Assembly: GCA_963422445.2 (NCBI GenBank)
Contig: OY729512.2
Span: 3,658,001 to 3,722,000 of the forward strand
Origin: G963422445 sp963422445
GTDB taxonomy: Bacteria > Pseudomonadota > Alphaproteobacteria > Thalassobaculales > Thalassobaculaceae
DNA length: 64,000 nucleotides
Reading direction: 5' to 3'
Below the pieces are notes generated by a model. It searched no databases, was not told the DNA's origin, and saw only the letters and a list, made by a program, of their open reading frames with translations. Numbering within the stretch: position 1 is the stretch's first letter; every line of letters begins with the position of its first letter. A program made the translations under genes and the position numbers. Shown here in pieces: positions 19,213-28,079 of the stretch.

Positions 19213-19322
19213 ATATTTGTAACGATTAATCCACTAGTGACATGGCGTTTTGCACGAGTACTCGTAAGGGACTGATCTGCCTACAGAAATCCAATCTGTG
19301 TATCTATCGGCTGTCAAATCCG

Positions 19323-20067
19323 GCTGAAAGCGGGGGTGCTCGAAGAGGGCACCGTGCACAGGCCGGTCGCTGGCACGCCCCAGGGTGGGGTGATCTCGCC
19401 AATTCTCTCCAACATTTTCCTGCACCATGTGCTGGACAAGTGGTTCGAGGAAGAGGCGAGGCCGCGCCTGCGCGGCAACTGCCAGTTGGTGTGATTCGCC
19501 GACGCTTTTGTCGTCGCCCTCGAAGACCGCCACAGCGGCAAGCGGCTGCGTGACGTGCCGGGTAAACATCTCGGTCGATACGGGCTCACGCTCCACGAGG
19601 CCAGGACGCGCTATGTGGACTTCCGCCGGAGGCGTCACTGCGGGCGTCACTGGATGGCATCGGCCACGACGTTCGACTTCCCCGGCTTCACCCACGTCTG
19701 GGGGCGGTCGATGCAAGGCAAGGACATCGTTCGCTAGGTTACGGCGAAAGGCCGTTTCGCCCGCGCGCTGAAATCGGTACACGACTGGTGCAAGAGCACC
19801 CGGCACCTGCCGATCAAGGCGAAGCATGACCATCTCGCTCGGGCGATCCGAGGCCACTACGCATACTATGGTCTGAGAGGAAACGGCAAACGTCTGGAAT
19901 GGTTCCGCTACCAGGTCGCCCGCACCTGGCGGAAGTGGCCCGCTCGTCGCAGCCGCCGCAGGTGCCTGAACCGGGACCGGATGAACGAGATTCTCAAGCG
20001 GTATCCCCTGCCGTCGGTCAAGTTTGTGCGCTCATGGCAAACCTTCGCGAGCGAACCTGTCAGGTGA
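19323..20067 (+). pseudogene. group II intron reverse transcriptase/maturase, 3' fragment
   Basis: It continues the fragment at 12759-13230: LKAGVLEEGTVHRPVAGTPQ and GGVISPILSNIFLHHVLDKW are RT domain 4. The catalytic YADD box is replaced by a stop followed by FADAF (near 19499), so the polymerase site is destroyed. A further stop lies near 19737. The maturase X domain is still readable (RALKSVHDWCKSTRHLPIKA, AIRGHYAYYGLRGNGKRLEW, ILKRYPLPSVKFVRSW). It ends with TGA at 20065-20067. No HNH endonuclease domain is visible. Confidence 0.75.
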
Positions 20068-20409
20068 GGAACCGAGTGCGTCAGTCGCGCACGCTCGGGT
20101 CTGTGGGGGAGGAGATCGGCAACGACCCCTCCTACCCGGCCCCCGGAACTCGAACAGTTACTGGAGGTCAGGGCGGCATGGCCGGACAGGATGTGACCGC
20201 GAGACAGGCAAGTCCGGTTACGGATTGCTTCCGCAAATTTCGGGAGTAGATTTAGGCGGCCTGCAAGGAAGGAAATAAATTACTTTGAATCAATGCGTTA
20301 TTGTCGTTTGAAACGCTAATTGGCGCTGGACATTTCTGGTAGCTTACAGAACGACGTCACAAAAACCGGAATCCAACCCGGATTCTCTGGCGATCCTGCT
20401 ATGAACAGG
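20068..20409. other. non-coding remnant of the group II intron and flank
   Basis: No gene supported. The first 150 bases could be the 3' untranslated part of the intron (domains V/VI would be expected here). I cannot identify a clear domain V hairpin by eye. After 20270 the sequence becomes AT-richer. Confidence 0.3.
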
Positions 20410-20775
20410 GGCGATCCGTGGTCAGTCGAGATTTGTTGCTTCCGATAATGTCTCCGCGCGAGACATCCACGCTCCATGCATTGCAGGCGTGGGAGGGGTA
20501 CGTTGATGAATTTGTGGTGAGGCTGGTTGAGGTGGCCTCGGTTCGTCGCACGGAACCGAAGAAGCGACCATTCCTTTGAATGAAATCTCGGAGCGTGACG
20601 CTGAAGACTTGGTCGTTGGCAGCATCTGTCATTGGGTAATCGGTTATGAACGCTCTCTGGAAGGAACGAATAAGATGGTATCGCAGATCGTTATTTGTGA
20701 CCGTTCCAAGATGACATCTGCCGACTTCAAGGGGGCGAGGAATGGGCGGTCAGGATCGTGCAGACGTTTAATTCG
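20410..20775 (+). pseudogene. small unknown protein gene in three frames
   Basis: Three consecutive pieces look like one protein of about 120 residues: VVSRDLLLPIMSPRETSTLH with ALQAWEGYVDEFVVRLVEVA (stop at 20577), then NEISERDAEDLVVGSICHWV with IGYERSLEGTNKMVSQIV in the next frame, then EEWAVRIVQTFNS in a third frame ending with TGA near 20780. I do not recognise the family. The reading-frame continuity of sense suggests a recently decayed gene. Confidence 0.4.
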
Positions 20776-21036
20776 TGATGGAGGCGTCGCACCGATAATC
20801 CGACAGCCGTTGCTGATCATCGCAGCATCTGTAGCTTGCGCTTCGGCCGCACGAAGCTGGCGTGGTTTGCTATCGCGACATCACCAATGCCGTCAGTTCC
20901 GATACATCCTGCGCCGTCGAGAGCAGGGCTCGACCATGAGTGGCGGCGGTCGGATATCCAAGGAGGACATAACCGGGATATCTTCCGCATGGGCCGTGTT
21001 GGAAACCTGTCCCTCGATCTTCGTGCAGGACGTGCC
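20776..21036. other. no gene seen between the decayed ORF and moeA
   Basis: Short frames on both strands show no family motif, and lexA, which often follows moeA in Alphaproteobacteria, is not here. Confidence 0.4.
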
Positions 21037-22293
21037 TTACAGGCTAATCATGCTGCCGGAAATTTCCAGGATATCCATCCAGTCGCCCTCGGCCCGTGGC
21101 GGATCATGCGGCGGCCGGACAATCAGACAGTCGGCTTCGGCAAGACGGGTCAGCATCGAACTATCCTGGCGCTCGAAAGGCTTCACGATCGGGCTGCCGT
21201 CAACCTCGTGACGGAGGATCGCGCGCAGGTAGTCCTGACGCCGGTCATTCTCCGGTAGCGGCCGGGCAAGTCTGGCACGGGACCGTTTCGTGCCATCACC
21301 TGCAAGGCCGAGCATTGTCGCGATCGCCGGTCTGGCGAAAATCATTCCGCAGACCACTGTCGATACCGGATTGCCCGGCAAGCCGAGCAACGGTGTGCCT
21401 GCGATTGTCCCGTAAATGAGTGGTTTGCCCGGACGCATCGCGATCCGCCAAAAATCAACTGAAAGTCCGTCCGGACCGAAAGCGTCGGGACCGAGAGCGC
21501 TGCGGATCAGGTCGTGCTCACCAACCGAAGCACCGCCAGTCGTGATCACCAGGTCGGCGCCACGTGCGCCGCGCACCAACTGCTGGACACCTTCGACCGT
21601 GTCGGGGGCGATCCCGAGCACCATCGGTTCTGCGCCGCTCGCCTTTGCCAGCGCCGCAAGCGCATAGCTGTTCGAACTGACAATCTGGTTCGGGCCGATT
21701 TTTTCGCCGGGCCGGACGATTTCATCACCGGTGGCGACAATGGCGACGCGCGGACGGCGCCGGACCATGATCCAGGGCACATTCATGGCCGCGGCCAGGC
21801 CAACATCGCGGGCCGTCATCGCGCGCCCGGCCATGATCCCGACATCGCCGCTACGGAAATCCAGCCCGGCTGGCCGGATGTAGCGGCCGGCTGGACCCGA
21901 TTCGTGAACGATTATGGTCGTGCCATCCGTCTCGGCGGCGGCTTCGACATCTTCCTGAATCACGATGGTGTCGGCACCGCCGGGTAGCGGGCCTCCGGTA
22001 AAGATCCTGACAGCCTGGCCGGTACCGACGAAACCGTCATAGGCACCGCCAGCTGGCGCGCTGCCAACCCGGGTCAAGGATACGGGTACAGATCGAATGT
22101 CCGCGGTTCGGACCGCGTATCCGTCCATTGCCGAAACCGCTGCTGGCGGCTGGGTTCGACGGGCCCGGACCGGCTCGGCCGTAACTCTGCCGAGGGCGTC
22201 GTTCAATGATACCTCTTCGGCCGGCATGACCTGAAGACTGCCAAGAATACGCTCCAGCGCGCTGGCGACCGGGAGCAGGGGATCAGCAGCCAC
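21037..22293 (-). CDS. moeA: molybdopterin molybdotransferase MoeA
   Basis: 418 residues, usual family length. MoeA inserts molybdate into adenylylated molybdopterin to give molybdenum cofactor. Visible motifs are SAMDGYAVR near residue 54, FTGGPLPGGADTIV, the MogA/MoeA core IVATGDEIVRPGE, NSYAL, TTGGASVGEHD, RPGKPL and GLPGNPVS. Its start overlaps the 3' end of moaC by 11 bp, so it is the last gene of a trpG-trpD-trpC-moaC-moeA operon. The sequence is intact. Confidence 0.93.
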   Translation of the reverse strand: MAADPLLPVASALERILGSLQVMPAEEVSLNDALGRVTAEPVRARRTQPPAAVSAMDGYAVRTADIRSVPVSLTRVGSAPAGGAYDGFVGTGQAVRIFTGGPLPGGADTIVIQEDVEAAAETDGTTIIVHESGPAGRYIRPAGLDFRSGDVGIMAGRAMTARDVGLAAAMNVPWIMVRRRPRVAIVATGDEIVRPGEKIGPNQIVSSNSYALAALAKASGAEPMVLGIAPDTVEGVQQLVRGARGADLVITTGGASVGEHDLIRSALGPDAFGPDGLSVDFWRIAMRPGKPLIYGTIAGTPLLGLPGNPVSTVVCGMIFARPAIATMLGLAGDGTKRSRARLARPLPENDRRQDYLRAILRHEVDGSPIVKPFERQDSSMLTRLAEADCLIVRPPHDPPRAEGDWMDILEISGSMISL

Positions 22294-22759
22294 GCCATGC
22301 TCCGGACTTGCCGCCGGATTTCTCCAGCAGCCGGATGCCCTCGATCCGCATGCCGCGGTCGACCGCCTTGCACATGTCGTACACTGTCAGCGCGGCAACG
22401 CTGACCGCGGTCAGGGCTTCCATCTCGACCCCGGTGCGGCCATTTAGCCGGCAGGTGGCGATAATGTTGACGGCATTACGTCCGGCATCGCAGGTCAGAT
22501 CGATCTTGACCGATGTCAGGGCAAGGGGATGGCATAGCGGAATCAAGTCCGGCGTTCGTTTGGCGCCCATGATTCCGGCCAGGCGTGCGACTGAAAGCAC
22601 ATCTCCCTTGGCAAGGCCGTGCTCCATGATCAATGCCATGGTCGCGGGCTGCATCAGCACCGAACCCGTCGCTGTCGCGATCCTGTCCGTCAGGTCTTTC
22701 GCGGTAACGTCGACCATGGCGGCATCGCCCTTGTCGTCGAAATGCGTGAGACGGCTCAT
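22283..22759 (-). CDS. moaC: cyclic pyranopterin monophosphate synthase MoaC
   Basis: 158 residues. With MoaA it converts GTP to cyclic pyranopterin monophosphate, the first step of molybdopterin synthesis. Family motifs are MVDVTAKDLTDRIA, KGDVLSVARLAGIMGAKRT, LIPLCHPLALT and GVEMEALTAVSVAALTVYDM followed by CKAVDR. The ATG overlaps the trpC stop (ATGA, 22756-22759) and the 3' end overlaps moeA. The trpC-moaC-moeA linkage is common in Alphaproteobacteria. Confidence 0.95.
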   Translation of the reverse strand: MSRLTHFDDKGDAAMVDVTAKDLTDRIATATGSVLMQPATMALIMEHGLAKGDVLSVARLAGIMGAKRTPDLIPLCHPLALTSVKIDLTCDAGRNAVNIIATCRLNGRTGVEMEALTAVSVAALTVYDMCKAVDRGMRIEGIRLLEKSGGKSGAWRGC

Positions 22760-23589
22760 GCCGTGACCTCCGTGACAGATTGCCCGGCCGCTGGCGAGTG
22801 GGCCAGAAGGGTCCGGGTCGCCGCTTCGACATCAAATTGCCGCATCAGCGATTCGCCAATCAGAAAGGTGCGGGCGCCGCAGCGCGCCATGCGGGCGAGG
22901 TCTGTCGGGGTGTTGAGGCCGCTTTCCGCAATGGCAATGCGATCATCGGGGATCAACGCGATCACGCGTTCACCGACGGCGAGATCGGTGACCATGGTCT
23001 TGAGATTGCGATTGTTGACGCCGATCAGAGGCGAGCGCAGGCGCATTGCCCGCTCAAGCTCGGCCTCGTCGTGCACTTCGATCAGCACATCCATGGCGTA
23101 ACCAAACGCCATGTCCTCGAGTTCCGCGGCGGCCGAATCGTCCAGAGCCGCGATAATCAGCAGGATGCAGTCAGCACCGAGAGCCCGCGACTCGGCAATC
23201 TGGTAGGGCTCCAGCATGAAGTCCTTACGCAGAACCGGTAAGCCGACGGCGTCCCGGGCCGCGTTCAGGTTGCTGTCATGGCCTTGGAAATACGGCTCGT
23301 CCGTCAGAACCGACAGGCAGGTGGCGCCGCCCCTGGCATAGGCGCGGGCGAGGGACGGAGGATCGAAATCGGCTCGGATCAATCCCTTGCTCGGCGAGGC
23401 TTTCTTGATTTCGGCGATCAACGCGTAACCGGTATCCAAGGCCGACCTGACAGCTTCTGCGAACCCCCGTGGCGGCGGCGCCGCGCGGGCGTCGGCATCA
23501 ATGACGGCGAGCGGACGATTCCGCTCCGACTCGGCAATCCACACCCGTTTCGTGTCGCAGATCCGGACGAGAATATCGGGCTCAGGCAT
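22756..23589 (-). CDS. trpC: indole-3-glycerol-phosphate synthase TrpC
   Basis: 277 residues from MPEPDILVRI; the longer frame upstream lies within trpD and is not used. It is a TIM-barrel enzyme that closes the indole ring in tryptophan synthesis. Motifs are ALIAEIKKASPSKGLIR (catalytic Lys), YARGGATCLSVLTDEPYFQG, LPVLRKDFMLEPYQIAESRA, DVLIEVHDEAELERA, LIGVNNRNLKT and IAESGLNTPTDLARM. It overlaps trpD by 8 bp and moaC by 4 bp. Intact. Confidence 0.95.
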   Translation of the reverse strand: MPEPDILVRICDTKRVWIAESERNRPLAVIDADARAAPPPRGFAEAVRSALDTGYALIAEIKKASPSKGLIRADFDPPSLARAYARGGATCLSVLTDEPYFQGHDSNLNAARDAVGLPVLRKDFMLEPYQIAESRALGADCILLIIAALDDSAAAELEDMAFGYAMDVLIEVHDEAELERAMRLRSPLIGVNNRNLKTMVTDLAVGERVIALIPDDRIAIAESGLNTPTDLARMARCGARTFLIGESLMRQFDVEAATRTLLAHSPAAGQSVTEVTA

Positions 23590-24628
23590 TGCCGCCCTGG
23601 TGTTCCGAATTGGTGATTGCGGCGAGAGCTGCGAGCTTTTCGCGGGCGCGGCCGCTGTCGACCGTGTCGGCGGCCAGCGCAACGCCGTCCTCAAGGGTTT
23701 CAACCTTGCCGGCGACAATCAGGGCCGCCGCGGCGTTCAGCAGAACGATGTCTCGAAACGCGGACTTCTCTCCGTTCAGGATCCTTCGCAAGGCTGCGGC
23801 ATTCTCCCCGGGCATACCGCCGCGAAGGTCTTCCGGGCGGCTAACCGGCAGACCGGCCATTTCGGGATGCACGTCGAAGGTTGTAACCGCGCCGCCGGTC
23901 AGCGCGGCCACATGGCTCACTCCGGTGGTAGTGATTTCGTCAAGACCGTCAGAGCCATGAACCACCCAGGCATCCGTAGAGCCGAGACCTTTAAGGACAT
24001 GCGCGACCGGTTCGACCCAGTCGCGCGAAAACACGCCGACAAGTTGTCGGCGGACCAACGCCGGGTTCGCGAGCGGCCCGAGCAGATTGAAAATCGTGCG
24101 GGTGCCGAGCTCGACCCGAGCGCCACCGACATGGCGCATCGCCGTGTGGTGGCGCGGGGCCATGAGAAAGCAGATCCCGGCCTCGTCGAGCGCCCGTTGC
24201 ACGATGTGCATGTCGCAATCGAGATTGATTCCGAGACTGGACAGAACGTCGGCGGCACCGGTTTTGGACGACAGGGCGCGATTGCCGTGTTTGGCGACCG
24301 GAACGCCGGTTCCGCTAACTACGAAACTCGAGGCCGAACTGATATTGTAGGTGCCGGACGCATCACCGCCGGTCCCGACCGTGTCGATGGCGTTGTCGGG
24401 TGCCTTGATCCGCACGACCTTGCTGCGCATGGCTCGCGCGGCGCCGGTAATTTCGGCGACGGTTTCGCCGCGGACCCTCAGCGCTATCAGGAAACCGCCG
24501 ATCTGCGCCGGTGTCGCATCGCCTGACATGATGATATCGAAGGCCTGTTCGGCTTGGGCTTCGCTCAGGCTGGCGCCGCTGGCGATATGGCCGATCAGCG
24601 CCTTCATGTCCGGCATGTCTCGGGTCAT
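23582..24628 (-). CDS. trpD: anthranilate phosphoribosyltransferase TrpD
   Basis: 348 residues. It transfers the phosphoribosyl group of PRPP to anthranilate. Characteristic motifs are IDTVGTGGDASGTYNISSAS, VAKHGNRALSSKTGAADVL, PRHHTAMRHVGGARVELGTR, TIFNLLGPLANPA and VVHGSDGLDEITTTG. The ATG overlaps the trpG stop by 4 bp; a second in-frame ATG (MPDMKALIG) lies four codons in. Part of the minus-strand trpGDC unit; trpE is not in the window. Confidence 0.95.
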   Translation of the reverse strand: MTRDMPDMKALIGHIASGASLSEAQAEQAFDIIMSGDATPAQIGGFLIALRVRGETVAEITGAARAMRSKVVRIKAPDNAIDTVGTGGDASGTYNISSASSFVVSGTGVPVAKHGNRALSSKTGAADVLSSLGINLDCDMHIVQRALDEAGICFLMAPRHHTAMRHVGGARVELGTRTIFNLLGPLANPALVRRQLVGVFSRDWVEPVAHVLKGLGSTDAWVVHGSDGLDEITTTGVSHVAALTGGAVTTFDVHPEMAGLPVSRPEDLRGGMPGENAAALRRILNGEKSAFRDIVLLNAAAALIVAGKVETLEDGVALAADTVDSGRAREKLAALAAITNSEHQGGNA

Positions 24629-25257
24629 GACGCCGACTTCACAAGTCTTTGCTCAAGATCCTCGATGGGGCGCATGGGGCGCGCCGAAACACCGCTGCAC
24701 GCAAGGAAATTCGCAAGCAACCGGTATCCGTTTTCAGAAGCGATGCTTTCGGGATGGAACTGCACACCGTAAACTGGCCGGCTCACATGCTCGAACCCCA
24801 TGATCAGGCCGTCATCGGTCTCGGCGATAATCCGAAGGTCGACCGGGAGTGTGCTGCGTTCGACAACGAGCGAGTGATACCGTGTCGAAGCGAACGTGCC
24901 GGGGAGCCCCTTGAAGATGCCGGCGCCGGTATTGCAAATCATGCTGATCTTGCCATGCATCGGTTCAGGAGCACGGACGACAGATCCGCCAAACGCCTGG
25001 CCAATGCACTGGTGGCCAAGGCAAACGCCGAGAAGCGGCATATCCTCTGGTGTCCGGCTGACCAGCTCAAGGCAGATTCCGGCTCGGTTGGGATCACAGG
25101 GCCCCGGCGAGATCACGATACCGTCGGGCTTCAGCGCAAGGGCTTCGGAGACGGAGATATGATCGTTCCTGTAAACCTTGACTTCGGCGCCGAGCTCACC
25201 GAGGAAGTGCCACAGATTGTAGGTGAAGCTGTCGTAGTTGTCGATCAGGAGAAACAT
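24625..25257 (-). CDS. trpG: anthranilate synthase glutamine amidotransferase subunit TrpG
   Basis: 210 residues, class I glutamine amidotransferase that feeds ammonia to TrpE. The catalytic triad is Cys79 (LLGVCLGHQCIGQAFGG), His168 and Glu170 (FHPESI). The oxyanion motif VISPGPCDPNRAG is also present. A pabA-like dual role with 4-aminodeoxychorismate synthase is possible and not decidable here. It is the first gene of the operon in this window, divergent from the gene at 25388; the 130-bp gap should hold both promoters. Confidence 0.93.
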   Translation of the reverse strand: MFLLIDNYDSFTYNLWHFLGELGAEVKVYRNDHISVSEALALKPDGIVISPGPCDPNRAGICLELVSRTPEDMPLLGVCLGHQCIGQAFGGSVVRAPEPMHGKISMICNTGAGIFKGLPGTFASTRYHSLVVERSTLPVDLRIIAETDDGLIMGFEHVSRPVYGVQFHPESIASENGYRLLANFLACSGVSARPMRPIEDLEQRLVKSAS

Positions 25258-25387
25258 ATTTCAATCACTTGTGCCGGGATATTCATGCGTTGAGAGAGCG
25301 TCCAAGCTGCATTATAGCAATCGAATCGGTTCGGCGGAAGGCAACCGGCCGGTGCGAGGATCGATCGGCAGTGTCAGCAGAGGTCCA

Positions 25388-26422
25388 ATGACCACACAAT
25401 CCGGACGGAAGCAACGGAAAAACAGACAAGACCGGCCGTCGGGCAGGGACTGGCTTTATCGGCGCGGCGGCGTGATGTTCGCGTTGATCGTGATCGTGGC
25501 CTGTATCGGACTTGCCTTCCAACCATCCGCGCCGGTGCCGTCGGTCTCCTCACCCGAAACAACCGCGCCGCATGCCACTGCGGCCGTGCCGGATGTTGAT
25601 ACAGATGTTTCACGGGTGAAAAGAGCCCGGATCGTGGTTCTGTCGGGACCTCGCCGTCCAGTCGAACAGCCACCGTCGTCATGGCGCTGGGAACAGCAGG
25701 CTATCGCCTTTCCGGTCGAACCGGAAACGCCGCTCATCGCGATTGTTCTCGACGACATGGGGCTGGACCGGCGCCGGCTGGCAACGGCGATGGCTCTGAA
25801 AAAACCGGTGACCCTGGCTTTTCTCGCCTACGCCGACGGTTTGCAGGACATGGCGCAGACGGCTCGGGACCGCGGTCACGAGGTTCTGCTGCATTTGCCG
25901 ATGGAACCCCGCGGCGATGCCGATCCGGGCCCTGGTGCCTTGCTGATGGATCTCGCCGAAGCCGAACTTCGAAGCAGAATTCATCGTGGACTCAATCAGT
26001 TTTCCGGATTTCTTGGCGTTAACAATCACATGGGCAGCCGGTTTACCGCCGATCCAATTCGCATGGGAATTCTTTTTGATGTCTTGCGGTCGACCGGCCA
26101 TCTTTATCTCGACTCGTTCACAACGCCGGAAAGTGTTGCGATCGATCTCGGCCGGGAAGTCGGGGTTCCGACGGTGCGGCGCGATGTCTTCCTCGACAAC
26201 ATCGATGACGGCGAAGCGATTCGCCGTCAGCTTGCGCGTGCCCGGACCATGGCCATGAGGACTGGAACAGCGATTGCGATCGGCCATCCCAGAGACACCA
26301 CATTGTCGACCCTTGCCGACTGGATTGCCCGGCACGACGCCAGTCCGGCTCGTCTGGTTCCACTGAGCGCGGTCGCAGGGCGTCGCTTCGGGACGGACCG
26401 GCAGATCGCGGCAAAGCCATGA
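25388..26422 (+). CDS. divergent polysaccharide deacetylase (YibQ-like), membrane-anchored
   Basis: 344 residues from ATG 25388, preceded by AGAGG; an upstream in-frame start lies within the trpG promoter region. Residues 1-26 are Lys/Arg-rich cytosolic, 28-45 form one membrane span (GVMFALIVIVACIGLAF), then a Ser/Pro/Thr-rich linker, then the deacetylase-like domain from about 115. Motifs of the divergent family (DUF610/Polysacc_deac_2) are IAIVLDDMGLDRRRLATAMA, VLLHLPMEPRG, GVNNHMGSRFTADP, YLDSFTTP and GTAIAIGHPRDTTL. Function is poorly known; an envelope role is likely. The stop overlaps the next gene by 4 bp. Confidence 0.85.
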   Translation: MTTQSGRKQRKNRQDRPSGRDWLYRRGGVMFALIVIVACIGLAFQPSAPVPSVSSPETTAPHATAAVPDVDTDVSRVKRARIVVLSGPRRPVEQPPSSWRWEQQAIAFPVEPETPLIAIVLDDMGLDRRRLATAMALKKPVTLAFLAYADGLQDMAQTARDRGHEVLLHLPMEPRGDADPGPGALLMDLAEAELRSRIHRGLNQFSGFLGVNNHMGSRFTADPIRMGILFDVLRSTGHLYLDSFTTPESVAIDLGREVGVPTVRRDVFLDNIDDGEAIRRQLARARTMAMRTGTAIAIGHPRDTTLSTLADWIARHDASPARLVPLSAVAGRRFGTDRQIAAKP

Positions 26423-26871
26423 CCCCGAACTGGCAATGGTATCGGTTGTCCGGGATGCCGGGACTGTTGATCGAGCAGGTCTTCCAGATCCGGCAAGATG
26501 TGTTCCTTCTTGAGCAAAGCTGTCTTTATCGGGATATCGACGGTCTTGATGCGGATGCACATCATCTGGTCGGACAGGATTGTAACAAGGACATTGTCGC
26601 ATATTGCCGTGTCATAGAGCCCGGCCATTTGTACCGGGAGCCGGCCATTGGCCGGGTTCTGGTCGTCGAACGGATGCGGGGCCGCGGTATCGCGCGTGAC
26701 CTGATGAGGGAAGCGCACCGGTACTGTCTCGCACGCTTTCCGGCGTCCGCGATACGTCTCAATGCGCAGGAACATTTGCAGGAATTTTATGACAGTCTCG
26801 GCTATCATCCGGTCGGCCCGTCGAAGAACGAGGACGGAATCATGCATGTCGAAATGTTGAAGCCGCGATGA
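26419..26871 (+). CDS. GNAT-family N-acetyltransferase (ElaA-like)
   Basis: 150 residues, overlapping the preceding stop (ATGA). The acetyl-CoA binding motif is IGRVLVVERMRGRGIARDLM (R-G-x-G-I-A type motif A). Conserved ElaA features are VFLLEQSCLYRDIDGLD near the N-terminus and AYCRVIEPG, with LNAQEHLQEFYDSLGYHPVG at the C-terminus. Substrate unknown. Confidence 0.87.
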   Translation: MTPNWQWYRLSGMPGLLIEQVFQIRQDVFLLEQSCLYRDIDGLDADAHHLVGQDCNKDIVAYCRVIEPGHLYREPAIGRVLVVERMRGRGIARDLMREAHRYCLARFPASAIRLNAQEHLQEFYDSLGYHPVGPSKNEDGIMHVEMLKPR

Positions 26872-26964
26872 CACTACCGGCGGGAGAACAGGTCGGTTAC
26901 CGCAAGATGCGTCCCGTCCGGCGCCATTACGGACAAACGACCGATCAGGGTCCGGGAGGATGAA

Positions 26965-27954
26965 ATGCAGTATTGCGTGATTGGCGCCGGTACGATGGGA
27001 GGGGGGCCTTTACGGTTTGAGTCTTGCCTTGCAGGGATTCACGGTCACTTTTGTCGATATCGACCAGACGCAGGTCGATGCCATCAATTCCCGGGGCTTT
27101 CGGCTTACTGGCGTTGCCGGCGATTTTACGCTTCGTGTACAGGCCAATACGGATCCATCGGTGTTTGCCGGCAGCGCCGATATCGTGCTGTTTCATCCCC
27201 ATACGCTCGGTACGGCCGTTGCTGCCGAAACAGCCGCTGTCGTGCTCAAGCCGAACGGGTGGGCCGTGACGCTACAGAACGGAATCGGCAACGTCGAAGC
27301 CCTGTCACAGGTGCTTGGCCGAGACCGTGTGGTCGGTGGTATCAGCTATCACAGCGCGGCACTTGCGGCGCCGAGTCATGCCCATCATACCAATGATGGT
27401 CCGACTTATCTTGGCGAACTGGACGGTGGCGGCAGCGAGAGAGTCGAGCAGCTTGCGGGCGCAATGCGGGCGGGCTGCAGGCGGAGACCGTTTTCGACAC
27501 CAACAGCGTCATCTGGACGAAGTTTGTCCACAACTGCGCAGTCAATGCGATCTGTGCGGTTTCGGGGCTCCGGTCGGGTGACGTCGCGCGAACACCGTCC
27601 GCTGCTGCGTTACAACTCCGGATTCTCGAAGAGGCTATGGCCGTTGTCACGGCCAAGGGGCTCGCACTTACTCATGATGATGCTGTCGGTTACATCCGGG
27701 ATCAGACTTTTCTCAGATTCAACAAACCTTCGATGCAGCAGTACATGGAGGCGGCGCGTCCGACCGAAATCGATTCCCTTAACGGCGCTCTCGTTTGTGA
27801 AGGCAAGATGTTGGGTGTGCCAGTGCCGTTCAATGTAGCATTGGTGATGATGGTCAAGGCGCGCGAAGCGGCGGTCGCGTTGGAGGCAAGCGGCATCGAA
27901 CGTGATCACGCTGCCCTTGAAACAGAGGCCGAGGCAGCCTTTTGCGACAGATAG
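26965..27954 (+). pseudogene. panE: 2-dehydropantoate 2-reductase-like (PanE/ApbA family), two frameshifts
   Basis: It starts MQYCVIGAGTMGG (NADP-binding G-x-G-x-x-G). At 26999-27006 the sequence GGAGGGGGGCC carries extra Gs; the next frame continues LYGLSLALQGFTVTFVDIDQ and runs to about 27475. A second shift near 27470 leads to VFDTNSVIWTKFVHNCAVNA, the conserved K-x-x-x-N-x-x-x-N region, and on to the stop at 27952-27954. The family includes ketopantoate reductase, but some members reduce other 2-ketoacids, so the old substrate is uncertain. Confidence 0.75.
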
Positions 27955-28036
27955 TTCGCTGTCGGCTTCGGATACCGGCCTCAGGCGGAGTTCATTCGCG
28001 CACAACGTTCTACAGCCCCACATACCCCTTGAATGG

Positions 28037-28049
28037 TTGCAAGAGGTTC
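28037..28049. repeat. isolated end sequence of the 1.5-kb IS5-type element
   Basis: TTGCAAGAGGTTC matches 13 bases of the element end found at 19200-19212 and 39448-39460. No element is attached on either side. It may be a fossil of an imprecise excision, or chance. Confidence 0.25.
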
Positions 28050-28079
28050 ATACATAAAGGTTGATGGCGCTCTGATTCA

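Larger units (their letters stand above)
15085..19234 (-). mobile_element. IS630-type element A with two IS5-type elements nested in its ends
   Basis: Flanked by TA dinucleotides (15083-15084 and 19235-19236), as expected for IS630. The ends read CTGGATTGATTCC and the complement GTGGATTAATCG. Subtracting the nested copies at 15113-16609 and 17715-19212 and their 4-bp duplications leaves about 1150 bp. That is the size of the un-nested copy B at 39516-40665, to which it is nearly identical. Confidence 0.85.

Noticed and set aside
20836..21258. Possible lexA or other gene after moeA
   Set aside because: No LexA HTH or Ser/Lys peptidase motif in any frame; the plus-strand frame runs into antisense of moeA.
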